Positions 1 through 7,723 are shown, counted from the stretch's first letter. The stretch: 64,000 bases of DNA from Bacillus_I endophytica_A (GCF_026790145.1 NZ_JALAMS010000039.1:1-64000), one strand, 5' to 3'. Notes: generated from the letters alone by a model not told the origin. Translations and numbers: made by a program.

Positions 1-33
1 CGTCCTGAGCCAGGATCAAACTCTCCATAGAAA
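1..33 (-). rRNA. rrs: 16S ribosomal RNA, 5' end only
   Basis: The reverse complement reads GGAGAGTTTGATCCTGGCTC followed by AGGACG, the universal 5' end of bacterial 16S rRNA. Only about the first 33 bases lie in the window; the rest continues leftward. It follows three tRNA genes on the same strand, so this rRNA operon is led by tRNAs. The exact mature 5' end is an estimate. Confidence 0.93.
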
Positions 34-145
34 GTTTGGTTTCATCTTTCGATGTCCATAGCTTGTTGTTTCTTATAAGAAACGTTGTTTTAAAAATAGA
101 ATTAACGTTGACGTATTTTGTTCAGTTTTCAAAGGTCAATATAAT
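34..145 (-). other. 16S rRNA leader with BoxA-like motif and processing hairpin
   Basis: Between tRNA-Gly and 16S, the minus strand carries CTTTGAAAACTGAAC (about 121-135), which resembles the BoxA-type antitermination leader found before Bacillus 16S genes. Positions 68-83 form a 16-base perfect palindrome (GTTTCTTATAAGAAAC) that could belong to the precursor processing stem. The functional assignments rest on similarity to other rRNA leaders. Confidence 0.5.
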
Positions 146-219
146 TGGAGCGGGTGATGAGAATCGAACTCACGACATCAGCTTGGAAGGCTGAGGTTTT
201 ACCACTAAACTACACCCGC
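146..219 (-). tRNA. tRNA-Gly(TCC)
   Basis: A 74-nt cloverleaf with acceptor GCGGGTG/CACCCGC, anticodon loop CTTCCAA (anticodon TCC), TTCGATT in the T arm and an encoded CCA end. It is the last tRNA before the 16S gene and is co-oriented with it. Confidence 0.95.
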
Positions 220-238
220 ATCTTTTTGAAGTTACTCC

Positions 239-315
239 TGGTCGGGAAGACAGGATTCGAACCTGCGACCCCATGGTCCCAAACCATGTGCTCTACCAAG
301 CTGAGCTACTTCCCG
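239..315 (-). tRNA. tRNA-Pro(TGG)
   Basis: A 77-nt cloverleaf with acceptor CGGGAAG/CTTCCCG, anticodon loop TTTGGGA (anticodon TGG) and encoded CCA. It would decode CCN proline codons and is the natural effector of the proline T-box upstream of proB in this window. Confidence 0.95.
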
Positions 316-336
316 TCAGATGACTTTTTTTGTAAA

Positions 337-413
337 TGGCGCGCCCGATAGGAGTCGAACCCATAACCTTTTGATCCGTAGTCAAACGCTCTATCCAATT
401 GAGCTACGGGCGC
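337..413 (-). tRNA. tRNA-Arg(ACG)
   Basis: A 77-nt cloverleaf with acceptor GCGCCCG/CGGGCGC, anticodon loop CTACGGA (anticodon ACG, normally modified to ICG) and encoded CCA. It is the first tRNA of the rRNA operon, about 18 bases downstream of the predicted start from the nearest promoter. Confidence 0.95.
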
Positions 414-437
414 ATTTCTTAAATAAGCGACTTAATC

Positions 438-466
438 ATCTTATCATCTTTCGGTTTTGCTGTCAA
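438..466 (-). promoter_or_regulatory. rRNA operon promoter P3 (proximal)
   Basis: On the minus strand TTGACA (461-466), a 17-base spacer, then TAAGAT (438-443), with TGA directly upstream of the -10 (extended -10 character). It is one of three tandem promoters with a perfect -35 and identical spacing upstream of the tRNA/rRNA genes. Confidence 0.75.
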
Positions 467-522
467 CAACTTTTTTGTCATTTTAATTATTTCACATCAC
501 TTCTTCAGAAGCGACATTAATT

Positions 523-551
523 ATCTTACCAAAATCAATTTATCATGTCAA
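523..551 (-). promoter_or_regulatory. rRNA operon promoter P2 (middle)
   Basis: TTGACA (546-551), 17-base spacer, TAAGAT (523-528) on the minus strand. The sequence just after the -10 resembles that after the distal promoter, suggesting that the promoters arose by duplication. Confidence 0.75.
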
Positions 552-642
552 TACTTTTTTTAAAAAGTATTTTTAGTTTATTTCTTCTTTAAATTAGTTC
601 CTTTCAATTTCCGAAAGGCTTTTTAAAGAAGCAACGTCATTA

Positions 643-671
643 ATAATACCAACTCTTCTTTCATGTGTCAA
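643..671 (-). promoter_or_regulatory. rRNA operon promoter P1 (distal)
   Basis: TTGACA (666-671), 17-base spacer, TATTAT (643-648) on the minus strand. It is the most upstream of three. The interval from 414 to 863 holds only these promoters and AT-rich DNA. Confidence 0.75.
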
Positions 672-863
672 CACTTTCTAAAAGTATTTTAAAAAAATAT
701 TATATTTTAAATCATCCTCCCTTCTACATAGATAGAAGGCTGCTTGGAATTTTAATATACTCTGCTGGTATTATATATACATTTTATAGATATTTTTAAT
801 AAAATGAGGAGCACTGTATAATTATTTTATAACACGTTATCCTGTAAAAAAAGGAGTCAGAAC

Positions 864-1430
864 ATGAAATTAATTATTGGTATAACAGGAGCGACAGGGG
901 CAATTTTGGGTATACGTCTTCTTGAGCTTTTAAAAAATACAGACATTGAAACACATCTTGTTATGTCTCAGTGGGCTTCAGCTACAGTTCATGTAGAGAC
1001 TACTTATACTACCAAAGAAGTTGAAGCACTTGCAGACTATACGTATTCCCCCAAAGACTTAGGTGCTAAAATATCGAGTGGTTCTTTTCAAGTCGATGGA
1101 ATGATTATTGCTCCTTGCAGTATGAAATCTTTAGCCTCCATCCGGATGGGCCTAGCAGATAATCTTGTAACGCGAGCAGCGGATGTGATATTAAAAGAAC
1201 GAAAAAAACTACTATTAATGACTCGTGAAACACCACTAAATGATATTCACCTTGAAAATATGCTAGCGTTATCACGTATGGGAACCATCATATTCCCCCC
1301 AATGCCTGCTTTCTATAATCACCCTCAAAGCATTGACGATATTATTAATCATATTGTATTTAGAGCTCTTGATCAGTTTAATATTTGTCTTCCTGCTGCT
1401 AAGAGATGGGAAGGAATTAAAAACAACTAA
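864..1430 (+). CDS. ubiX: UbiX-family flavin prenyltransferase
   Basis: 188 aa. Members of this family attach a dimethylallyl group to FMN to make prenylated FMN, the cofactor of UbiD-type (de)carboxylases. The N-terminal GITGATGA loop is the flavin/phosphate-binding signature, followed by APCSMKSLA and RMGLADNL, the conserved core of the family. Length is typical. The start follows AAAGGAG by a normal distance. No ubiD-like gene lies in the window, so the partner must be elsewhere; 26 bases downstream is a small FMN-binding protein. In Bacillus the family is also called BsdB/PadC-associated. Specific pathway is not determinable. Confidence 0.88.
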   Translation: MKLIIGITGATGAILGIRLLELLKNTDIETHLVMSQWASATVHVETTYTTKEVEALADYTYSPKDLGAKISSGSFQVDGMIIAPCSMKSLASIRMGLADNLVTRAADVILKERKKLLLMTRETPLNDIHLENMLALSRMGTIIFPPMPAFYNHPQSIDDIINHIVFRALDQFNICLPAAKRWEGIKNN

Positions 1431-1456
1431 CCCTTTGAGAATGGAGGTTTTTACTT

Positions 1457-1915
1457 ATGAAGAAGGAATTGTCATTAGAAGTTTTAGAATTATTAAACGG
1501 AAAAAACCTTGATAATAAACAACATGAAGCATTCATGCTTCTCACCATAGATGAAGAGAACTGGCCACATACCGCAATGATTAGCGTTGGTGAGATTGTA
1601 GCAAAAAATGCACAGGAAGTTTACCTTGGACTTTGGCCAGAAACGACTACAACAAAGAACATCATCCGTTCAAAAAAAGCAACTCTTGTTTTTTTCTTTC
1701 AAGGAAAAGCCTACTATATTAAACTCTCCCTCAAACAGCTTCCACTACTCCATCTCGCTAAGTACAAACGAGAACGCTTTATTGGAAAAGTTGCAAACAT
1801 ACGTGAAGATAGAGCTAAATATGCTTCTATTACTTCTGGAGTAAAAATAAATTTAGATAATCCAGAAGAAGTCATCCAACGATGGGAAGAGACAATCAAC
1901 GAAATATCAAGATAA
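1457..1915 (+). CDS. Pyridoxamine 5'-phosphate oxidase-like (split-barrel) protein
   Basis: 152 aa, soluble. The pattern FMLLTIDEENWPHTAMIS near the N-terminus and the LGLWPETTTTKNI block match the FMN-binding split-barrel fold shared by PNPOx-like proteins, many of which bind FMN, F420 or heme and reduce or sense small molecules. GGAGG lies 9 bases before the ATG. It is probably cotranscribed with the flavin prenyltransferase gene and shares a terminator with the convergent acyltransferase gene. Enzymatic activity is not known; the assignment is to fold family only. Confidence 0.7.
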   Translation: MKKELSLEVLELLNGKNLDNKQHEAFMLLTIDEENWPHTAMISVGEIVAKNAQEVYLGLWPETTTTKNIIRSKKATLVFFFQGKAYYIKLSLKQLPLLHLAKYKRERFIGKVANIREDRAKYASITSGVKINLDNPEEVIQRWEETINEISR

Positions 1916-1951
1916 AAAAGAGCCGTTTATTTCAAATAAGCGGCTCTTTTT
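1915..1951. terminator. Bidirectional terminator between convergent genes
   Basis: An inverted repeat built on AAAGAGCCG...CGGCTCTTT flanked by A and T runs lies between the split-barrel gene (+) and the acyltransferase gene (-). Confidence 0.85.
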
Positions 1952-1955
1952 ATAG

Positions 1956-2996
1956 CTACATAGAGACTGTATTACGTCGTTGACTCTGTTTTGGTTTATA
2001 GATTTTCCCAACAAACATATACCCATATTTAAAATGGTTAAAAACCCACGATAAAATCATTGGGCCAATAATTGAAAAGCTATAAATAACCATAAGGCTT
2101 AATGAATTTTGTACTTCTGTAAAACTATTTAAAATCGCAAGCCCTATCCCTAAGAAATACACATGAAATAAATAAATGGAGAAAGAGTAATTACTAATTG
2201 TCATGATAATAGAAGGTACTTTTGAAACTTTTGAGAACAGATGAAAAAATAAAAAGATTATAATTGTTGTGTATAGAAGAATGTCAGGCCTTTTTGATGA
2301 TACTTCAAAGAAACCAAAATACGTATTATTTAAAATCATAAAGGCTGATAAGGCTACAAGACCATACACGATATAACGATATTGATCTAATAAAGAAATA
2401 AATCCCTTATAATTTTGTCCGCAATAGTAAGCAAGACAAAAATAGAAAACCCATCCTACGAAAGGAATCCAAGAAATCGGAAAGATTGGATTAGGTCCAA
2501 AAGAAGGAATATCTATAAACGTTACAAAAGTAAGGTATCCTCCATTAACCAAAAACGCTATAGAAAGAACAAACTTAGCAGAAATCTGCTGGAGTATTTG
2601 ATGAAAGAAAATATGCAATAAGTAAAACTGGAAGATGATGAGGATGAAGTACCCGATGAAATTACCAAGAAAGATGTTAGCACTTATTCTTTGTAGAAAT
2701 GATAGTAGTGTCACATTACCACCTAAACTAGACATCATAACAGCATCAACAAAGGCTACAAAAAGGAATGGCAAAAAAATAAACTGTATTCTCTTTAGTA
2801 AAAAACCTTTTGGTGTTCCATTTGGATATGAGTAGGAAAGTAAAAACTCAGAAATAAAGATGAATGCTGGAGTGCTAAACATTAATAACGTCATTAACAT
2901 AGATGACGTACTATGCATTGTAATTCCTAACACATGAATCATAACAACACTTAAACACGAAATGCACCTAATAAAAAATATCTCTTTTACTTGCAT
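1956..2996 (-). CDS. Membrane acyltransferase, acyltransferase_3 family
   Basis: 346 aa with about ten hydrophobic segments and the FIRCIS...VVMIHVLG opening, in which the His sits in the first membrane segment, as in acyltransferase_3 proteins (OatA, WecH, OpgC relatives) that O-acylate cell-surface sugars. A longer frame opens at 3089, but AGGAGG at about 3004-3010 fits only the ATG at 2996. It has no fused SGNH extracellular domain, unlike OatA. The substrate cannot be read from sequence. It stands alone, convergent with the preceding operon. Confidence 0.75.
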   Translation of the reverse strand: MQVKEIFFIRCISCLSVVMIHVLGITMHSTSSMLMTLLMFSTPAFIFISEFLLSYSYPNGTPKGFLLKRIQFIFLPFLFVAFVDAVMMSSLGGNVTLLSFLQRISANIFLGNFIGYFILIIFQFYLLHIFFHQILQQISAKFVLSIAFLVNGGYLTFVTFIDIPSFGPNPIFPISWIPFVGWVFYFCLAYYCGQNYKGFISLLDQYRYIVYGLVALSAFMILNNTYFGFFEVSSKRPDILLYTTIIIFLFFHLFSKVSKVPSIIMTISNYSFSIYLFHVYFLGIGLAILNSFTEVQNSLSLMVIYSFSIIGPMILSWVFNHFKYGYMFVGKIYKPKQSQRRNTVSM

Positions 2997-3237
2997 TTTC
3001 ACATCTCCTCCTGTACCATTTTCAACTCCACAGAAATTTACCATATTATAGTTGATTACAGAAAGAGGCTTTATTCTTAGATTGTGCAAATTTTAACAAC
3101 TCCATATTTAGAAAAAGCTTTTCAAATTAGCTTTACTTTCTCTTATTTCTACTGTAGCACTCTCCCCCTTTTCTTCATAGAAAGATAAAGAGGTTTACCT
3201 ACTTTATTTTATAGGTATTTGTAAGGAAGTGACGATC

Positions 3238-3585
3238 ATGGCCAAAAAGAGATGCAGGTGTGGAGGTAAGATCCCGCGAATCCCTCTGCAGATTATAAGT
3301 GAATTTCCTGATATTACTCTGCAAATTTCTGAGACAGAAGATACACAATTAAAAATTATCGGCAGAGTTTCTTACAACAAAACCCCCTTAAAAAATGTGA
3401 AAGTAGCGTTAAGGGAGTCCTCCGACTCGCTTAACTTTGATTCTGACCCTTTATTAACAAATGCTAGTGGTATTTTCACCACAACCGCTTCGGTTCTCCC
3501 TTATGAGGCAGATGACATTCAAGTTTTTGCAACCATTCAATACAATGGAGCTCCTCTCTCTACCTCTTCACGGTTAAGCACATAA
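3238..3585 (+). CDS. Small Cys-rich-start protein with an Ig/transthyretin-like domain
   Basis: 115 aa, no signal peptide. It opens with KKRCRCGG, then from about residue 30 reads as a single beta-rich domain (IIGRVSYNKTPLKNVKVAL...TNASGIFTTTASVLP) like carboxypeptidase-regulatory or Big-type repeats. GTG at 3229 overlaps the ribosome binding site AAGGAAG, so ATG at 3238 is preferred. No function is recognised. A lone extracellular-type domain without an export signal would suit a spore-layer or self-assembling protein, but that is speculation. Confidence 0.6.
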   Translation: MAKKRCRCGGKIPRIPLQIISEFPDITLQISETEDTQLKIIGRVSYNKTPLKNVKVALRESSDSLNFDSDPLLTNASGIFTTTASVLPYEADDIQVFATIQYNGAPLSTSSRLST

Positions 3586-3614
3586 GCTTATACTCTAGCA
3601 TGAAGTAGAGATAA

Positions 3615-3921
3615 ATGATTTTGATAAAGAATCTTCACCATCTTATTTCAATTGTAAACAACATCGAACAAACAGTAGGGTTTTATATAAATGTGTTAGG
3701 AATGCAAGAAGAAACATTTCAAGTCGGGAGGAAAACTGTGCGTTTTGTTACAGAGAAAAATATAGAAGAAGTTTTAAATCATTTCAGGTTTCACAAAGTT
3801 AATTTTGAAGAAGCTCCTGTAACAAGAACAGGAAGTCATGGAGCCTTTGCATCTATATATATTAGAGATGCTAATCAAAATCTAATTGAAGCTTCCCAAT
3901 TTGTTAAACAAAAAAACATAA
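3615..3921 (+). pseudogene. Decayed VOC (glyoxalase/bleomycin-resistance) family gene
   Basis: The start (LIKNLHHLISIVNNIEQTVGFYINVLGM) and end (APVTRTGSHGAFASIYIRDANQNLIEAS) match the two halves of a VOC metalloprotein, but the centre that normally joins them, with a metal-binding His and about 30 residues, is missing: RKTVRFVTEKNIEEV joins them directly. The frame also lacks a stop: it runs through a terminator and across the antisense strand of tRNA-Leu to 4067. Removing one base from the A7 tract at 3910-3916 would bring a TAA at 3919-3921 into frame. The remaining product is unlikely to be active. Confidence 0.72.
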
Positions 3922-3955
3922 AAAAACACCAAAGGTTTAAACCTTTGGTGTTTTT
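3922..3955 (-). terminator. Terminator of the tRNA operon
   Basis: A perfect 34-base palindrome centred on GGTTTAAACC, flanked by A5 and T5, sits three bases beyond the last tRNA-Leu. It can terminate transcription from either side. Confidence 0.9.
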
Positions 3956-3957
3956 GA

Positions 3958-4041
<84 letters not shown>

Positions 4042-4058
4042 AAGTGTTGAAAAATAAA

Positions 4059-4141
4059 TGCGGGTGAAGGGACTTGAACCCCCACGTCATAAAGACACTA
4101 GATCCTAAGTCTAGCGCGTCTGCCAATTCCGCCACACCCGC
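4059..4141 (-). tRNA. tRNA-Leu(TAG)
   Basis: An 83-nt class II tRNA with acceptor GCGGGTG/CACCCGC and anticodon loop CTTAGGA (anticodon TAG). CCA is not encoded. Sixth gene of the operon. Confidence 0.95.
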
Positions 4142-4167
4142 GTATGCTATTGTTACTCACACAAAAA

Positions 4168-4243
4168 TGGTGAGCCATGAAGGACTCGAACCTTCGACCC
4201 TCTGATTAAAAGTCAGATGCTCTACCAACTGAGCTAATGGCTC
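4168..4243 (-). tRNA. tRNA-Lys(TTT)
   Basis: A 76-nt cloverleaf with acceptor GAGCCAT/ATGGCTC, anticodon loop CTTTTAA (anticodon TTT) and encoded CCA. Confidence 0.95.
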
Positions 4244-4245
4244 AA

Positions 4246-4320
4246 TGGCTGGGCTAGCTGGATTCGAACCAACGCATGACGGAGTCAAAGTCCGTTGCCT
4301 TACCGCTTGGCTATAGCCCA
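4246..4320 (-). tRNA. tRNA-Gln(TTG)
   Basis: A 75-nt cloverleaf with acceptor TGGGCTA/TAGCCCA, anticodon loop CTTTGAC (anticodon TTG) and encoded CCA. Only two bases separate it from tRNA-Lys. Confidence 0.95.
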
Positions 4321-4394
4321 AAAGATGATATAACTTGATGAGATGACCTTTACTTCTTCAAAAGGTGAATGATCGACATCAAATATTATAAAAG

Positions 4395-4466
4395 TGACCC
4401 GTACGGGATTCGAACCCGTGTTACCGCCGTGAAAGGGCGGTGTCTTAACCGCTTGACCAACGGGCC
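4395..4466 (-). tRNA. tRNA-Glu(TTC)
   Basis: A 72-nt cloverleaf with acceptor GGCCCGT paired to ACGGGTC, anticodon loop CTTTCAC (anticodon TTC); CCA is not encoded. Confidence 0.95.
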
Positions 4467-4478
4467 ATATAAAAAATA

Positions 4479-4569
4479 TGGCGGAGAAGGAGGGATTTGA
4501 ACCCTCGCGCCGCTCGCGCGACCTACACCCTTAGCAGGGGCGCCTCTTCAGCCACTTGAGTACTTCCCC
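4479..4569 (-). tRNA. tRNA-Ser(GCT)
   Basis: A 91-nt class II tRNA with acceptor GGGGAAG/CTTCTCC, anticodon loop CTGCTAA (anticodon GCT), a long variable arm and encoded CCA. Confidence 0.95.
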
Positions 4570-4572
4570 GTT

Positions 4573-4647
4573 TGGCTCCACAGGTAGGATTCGAACCTAC
4601 GACCGATCGGTTAACAGCCGATAGCTCTACCACTGAGCTACTGTGGA
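4573..4647 (-). tRNA. tRNA-Asn(GTT)
   Basis: A 75-nt cloverleaf with acceptor TCCACAG/CTGTGGA, anticodon loop CTGTTAA (anticodon GTT) and encoded CCA. First gene of the operon, about 20 bases from the predicted start of transcription. Confidence 0.95.
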
Positions 4648-4669
4648 ATATTATGATGAGACGCTATTT

Positions 4670-4698
4670 ATTATATACCAGTTAACTTAGCTTGTCAA
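4670..4698 (-). promoter_or_regulatory. Consensus sigma-A promoter of the tRNA operon
   Basis: TTGACA (4693-4698), 17-base spacer, TATAAT (4670-4675) on the minus strand: a perfect consensus promoter, as expected for a strongly expressed stable-RNA operon. Confidence 0.88.
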
Positions 4699-4764
4699 CA
4701 TTTTTCTTACAAACTAAAAGTTCATCCTAGAAATAGCGACTCCATAAATTTAGCATAGTTCATT

Positions 4765-5229
4765 TTAAGAGTCAATACCTTTTTTAAGAAGAAGAAGGCT
4801 ACCTTTGCATCTTCCACATCGGTATTTCGTAATATCTACTTTACGCTTTCTTTTATAAAGATAATCGCAATCTTTACAACGGTAAAAAACATTCTTGTTT
4901 TTCTTTTGAATAGAAGGAAGTGAGCTACAATACCTTGGAGCTCCAACTCGTTTTAGCAACGCTTTGAATTCTTGGTCTCCATGCTTATATCCTTTACCCA
5001 TAAGATGAAGGTGATAATGACATAGCTCATGTTTAATAATCCCAATAAGCTCCTCTTCTCCAAACTCTTCATAATACTTAAAATTCACCTCAATATGATG
5101 TGTATTAAGCATATAGCGGCCACCTGTTGTCCGAAGTCGTTTGTTAAAATATGCCTGATGTTCAAATGCTCTGTCAAAGCATTCCATAGAGATTTTTTCT
5201 ACTAGCTCTTGCAAACTGTCATTATTCAT
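4765..5229 (-). CDS. ydcK: SprT-like metal-binding protein
   Basis: 154 aa. It contains HELCH (about residues 67-71), the zinc-protease motif of the SprT/Spartan family, with a further downstream His, and a C-terminal zinc ribbon with CKDC and CGRC pairs (about 118-139). Eukaryotic Spartan cleaves DNA-protein crosslinks; bacterial members of this short type are not well characterised. AAAGGAG precedes the ATG. Position between tex/cmpA and the tRNA operon matches ydcK of B. subtilis. Confidence 0.88.
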   Translation of the reverse strand: MNNDSLQELVEKISMECFDRAFEHQAYFNKRLRTTGGRYMLNTHHIEVNFKYYEEFGEEELIGIIKHELCHYHLHLMGKGYKHGDQEFKALLKRVGAPRYCSSLPSIQKKNKNVFYRCKDCDYLYKRKRKVDITKYRCGRCKGSLLLLKKGIDS

Positions 5230-5317
5230 TACTCAATCTCCTTTCATAAGCACGTGACTAGCCCTAGGCGCATATACTTACTATTACTACCCTTTTAAAC
5301 AGAAAGGACGTGGCAAT

Positions 5318-5431
5318 ATGCCTTCATGGCTAATCAATCAAATGCAGCGTGCTTATTATACGAAAGATCGTTATCAAATTAAACTATTGAATCAGTGTTG
5401 GTTCTTTTATCAAAAGAAGCACTGCTCTTAG
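5318..5431 (+). CDS. cmpA: Cortex morphogenetic protein CmpA
   Basis: 37 codons, MPSWLINQMQRAYY at the start and KLLNQCWFFYQKKHCS at the end. This matches my recollection of CmpA of B. subtilis, also 37 aa, which joins SpoIVA to the ClpXP adaptor pathway during sporulation quality control. AAAGGA lies 6-9 bases before the ATG. It sits between tex and ydcK on the opposite strand, as in B. subtilis. Its presence argues strongly for a spore-former. Usually missed by automatic callers because of size. Confidence 0.88.
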   Translation: MPSWLINQMQRAYYTKDRYQIKLLNQCWFFYQKKHCS

Positions 5432-5437
5432 CAGTGC
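5419..5437. terminator. Hairpin shared by convergent cmpA and tex
   Basis: GCACTGC-TCTTA-GCAGTGC forms a perfect 7-bp stem overlapping the cmpA stop codon. The T run on either side is short, so termination may be partial. Confidence 0.6.
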
Positions 5438-5444
5438 CCTTGCT

Positions 5445-7610
5445 TTAAGAAGGTGCAATCATGGACAAAGCAATACGTCCTTTTGAAGCATCAACACTTT
5501 CCACCCATACTGTTACTAGATCACCAACAGCGACAACGTCTAATGGGTGCTTAACATATGAATTTCTTAGCTTTGAAATATGCACAAGACCGTCTTGCTT
5601 TACCCCAATATCTACAAATGCGCCAAAGTCCACAACATTTCTTACTGTGCCTTCAAGCTCCATCCCTTGTGTTAAGTCTTCTAGCTTTAGAATATCTTGT
5701 TTGAGAAGAGGCTTCGGTAATTCATCCCGTGGGTCACGCTCGGGTCTTTGGAGAGAGTCAATAATATCGTTTAAAGTTAATTCTCCAATTTCTAGTTCTT
5801 GCAAGGCTTCCTCTTTGCTTAGTTCTTTTATTTTTTCAGCTAATAAAGGGCTCCCAAGGTCTTTAGTTGTCATCCCCATCATTTGTAATAATCTTTTAGT
5901 TACCTCATAATTCTCAGGATGAATCCCTGTTCTATCAAGGGGCTGCTTTCCATCTAAAATACGCAAGAAACCAACACACTGCTCATATGTTTTGGCGCCT
6001 AATCGAGGAACCTTCTTGAGCTGGCTACGATTTGTAAGTTTCCCCTCTTCTTCTCTATATTGCACAATATTGTTTGCCACTGTTTTGTTAAGCCCCGCTA
6101 CATATTGTAAAAGAGAAGATGAAGCTGTATTTAAATTTACACCAACTTGGTTTACAACCGTTTCAACAACAAATTTTAATGACTCGTTTAATTTTTTTTG
6201 AGACACATCATGCTGATATTGACCAACTCCAACAGATTTTGGGTCAATTTTAACAAGCTCTGCTAACGGATCTTGCAAACGGCGAGCAATCGAAATTGCG
6301 CTTCGCTCCTCAACTTGAAGAGTTGGAAACTCTTCACGCGCAAGCGCAGAGGCTGAATAAACACTTGCTCCTGCTTCATTGACAATAAGATAAAAAATAT
6401 TTTGTTTCATATCTTTTAGCAAATCAGCAATAAACTGTTCGGTCTCCCTTGAAGCTGTTCCATTCCCAATTGCTACTACTTCAACATTATATTTTTGTAG
6501 CAGTTCAACAACTTTGTCATAGGCTTCTTGCTTCTTAGCTTTTGGTGGGTGAGGATAAATCACATCAATTTCTAATGTTTTACCTGTTTCATCTACAACA
6601 GCTAGCTTACAACCCGTTCGATATGCAGGATCTACTCCTAGCACCATTTTCCCTTTAAGAGGAGGCTGTAAAAGTAAATTACGCAAGTTCTCAGAGAAAA
6701 TTTTGATAGCCTGGTTCTCTCCTACTTCTGTAAGTTCACTTCGGATTTCTCTTTCAATAGAAGGAGCTAAAAGGCGTTTAAATCCATCTGCAATTGCTTT
6801 TTTTACATAAGAAACAGATGGAGCATGAATATTTTTAATAATTTCGCGCTCTAAATATTGAATAATACGATCTTCTGGAAAACCCATTGAAATACGAAGA
6901 ACATTTTCACTTTCTCCTCGATTCAACGCCAACACTCTATGGGGTACAATTCTATTAATGTTCTCTTCATATTCGTAATACATGCTGTAAACTTCTTTTT
7001 CATCTATTGCATCCTTTTTCTTAGCTGATACAATTTTACCTTCTTTTCGAGTTTGCACACGAATCCATTCTCGGTATTTAGGATGATCTGAAATTTCTTC
7101 AGCAATAATATCTGCTGCTCCTTCTAGAGCTTCTTCTATCGTACGTACTTCTTTATCTTGAGAGATAAATTTTTGAGCATAGTTCTCTACTTCTTCTTTT
7201 GTTGAGAAAGTTAGCAACCAGTCAGCAAGCGGCTGTAGTCCCCGCTCTTTAGCAATCGTTGCTTTCGTTCTTCTTTTTTGCTTATATGGTCTATATAAAT
7301 CTTCTACTTCCTGAAGCTTTAAAGCTTTTTCAATTTGCTTTTTGAGGTCATCTGATAATTTCCCTTGTTCTTCAATAAGTCTTAAAACTTCTTCTTTTCG
7401 GTTTTCAAGATTTTGAAGGTATGTCCATCGATCTAGCACAGACTGTATTTCAACTTCATCAAGAGCCCCTGTCATTTCCTTTCGATAGCGGGCAATAAAT
7501 GGTACTGTATTTCCTTCTTCAGTGAGTTCAATTACGCTTTTAATCTTTTTTAAAGGTATATGTAATAAAGCCTCAATTTGCTTCAACTGCTGTTCTTTTG
7601 TTAATGACAT
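5445..7610 (-). CDS. tex: Tex family RNA-binding transcription accessory protein
   Basis: 721 aa, the normal length of the family. In order: an N-terminal helical/HTH domain, a YqgF/RNase H-like domain (LGVDPAYRTGCKLAVVDETG at about 325-345), helix-hairpin-helix repeats (LNTASSSLLQYVAGLN; LGAKTYEQCVGFLRI) and a C-terminal S1 domain (LEGTVRNVVDFGAFVDIGV). Tex binds RNA and is implicated in transcription elongation and stress fitness. AGGAGG precedes the ATG. It corresponds to ydcI downstream of the sigB operon of B. subtilis. Confidence 0.95.
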   Translation of the reverse strand: MSLTKEQQLKQIEALLHIPLKKIKSVIELTEEGNTVPFIARYRKEMTGALDEVEIQSVLDRWTYLQNLENRKEEVLRLIEEQGKLSDDLKKQIEKALKLQEVEDLYRPYKQKRRTKATIAKERGLQPLADWLLTFSTKEEVENYAQKFISQDKEVRTIEEALEGAADIIAEEISDHPKYREWIRVQTRKEGKIVSAKKKDAIDEKEVYSMYYEYEENINRIVPHRVLALNRGESENVLRISMGFPEDRIIQYLEREIIKNIHAPSVSYVKKAIADGFKRLLAPSIEREIRSELTEVGENQAIKIFSENLRNLLLQPPLKGKMVLGVDPAYRTGCKLAVVDETGKTLEIDVIYPHPPKAKKQEAYDKVVELLQKYNVEVVAIGNGTASRETEQFIADLLKDMKQNIFYLIVNEAGASVYSASALAREEFPTLQVEERSAISIARRLQDPLAELVKIDPKSVGVGQYQHDVSQKKLNESLKFVVETVVNQVGVNLNTASSSLLQYVAGLNKTVANNIVQYREEEGKLTNRSQLKKVPRLGAKTYEQCVGFLRILDGKQPLDRTGIHPENYEVTKRLLQMMGMTTKDLGSPLLAEKIKELSKEEALQELEIGELTLNDIIDSLQRPERDPRDELPKPLLKQDILKLEDLTQGMELEGTVRNVVDFGAFVDIGVKQDGLVHISKLRNSYVKHPLDVVAVGDLVTVWVESVDASKGRIALSMIAPS

Positions 7611-7673
7611 ACGAGTTCCTCCTTCGCTGGACCTTTCTTTATTATAGCAATTTCTTCCTCTCTTACAAAAGAA

Positions 7674-7707
7674 ACAAAAAAAACAGATTACCCCCTGATA
7701 ATCTGTT
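7674..7707 (-). terminator. Terminator of the rsb-sigB operon
   Basis: On the minus strand AACAGATTA, loop, TAATCTGTT followed by a run of eight T, just after rsbX. Confidence 0.85.
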
Positions 7708-7723
7708 GCTGCACTTTATTCTT

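Noticed and set aside
145..520. Small plus-strand frames over the tRNA genes
   Set aside because: They are antisense to tRNA-Gly, tRNA-Pro and tRNA-Arg and have no start signals.
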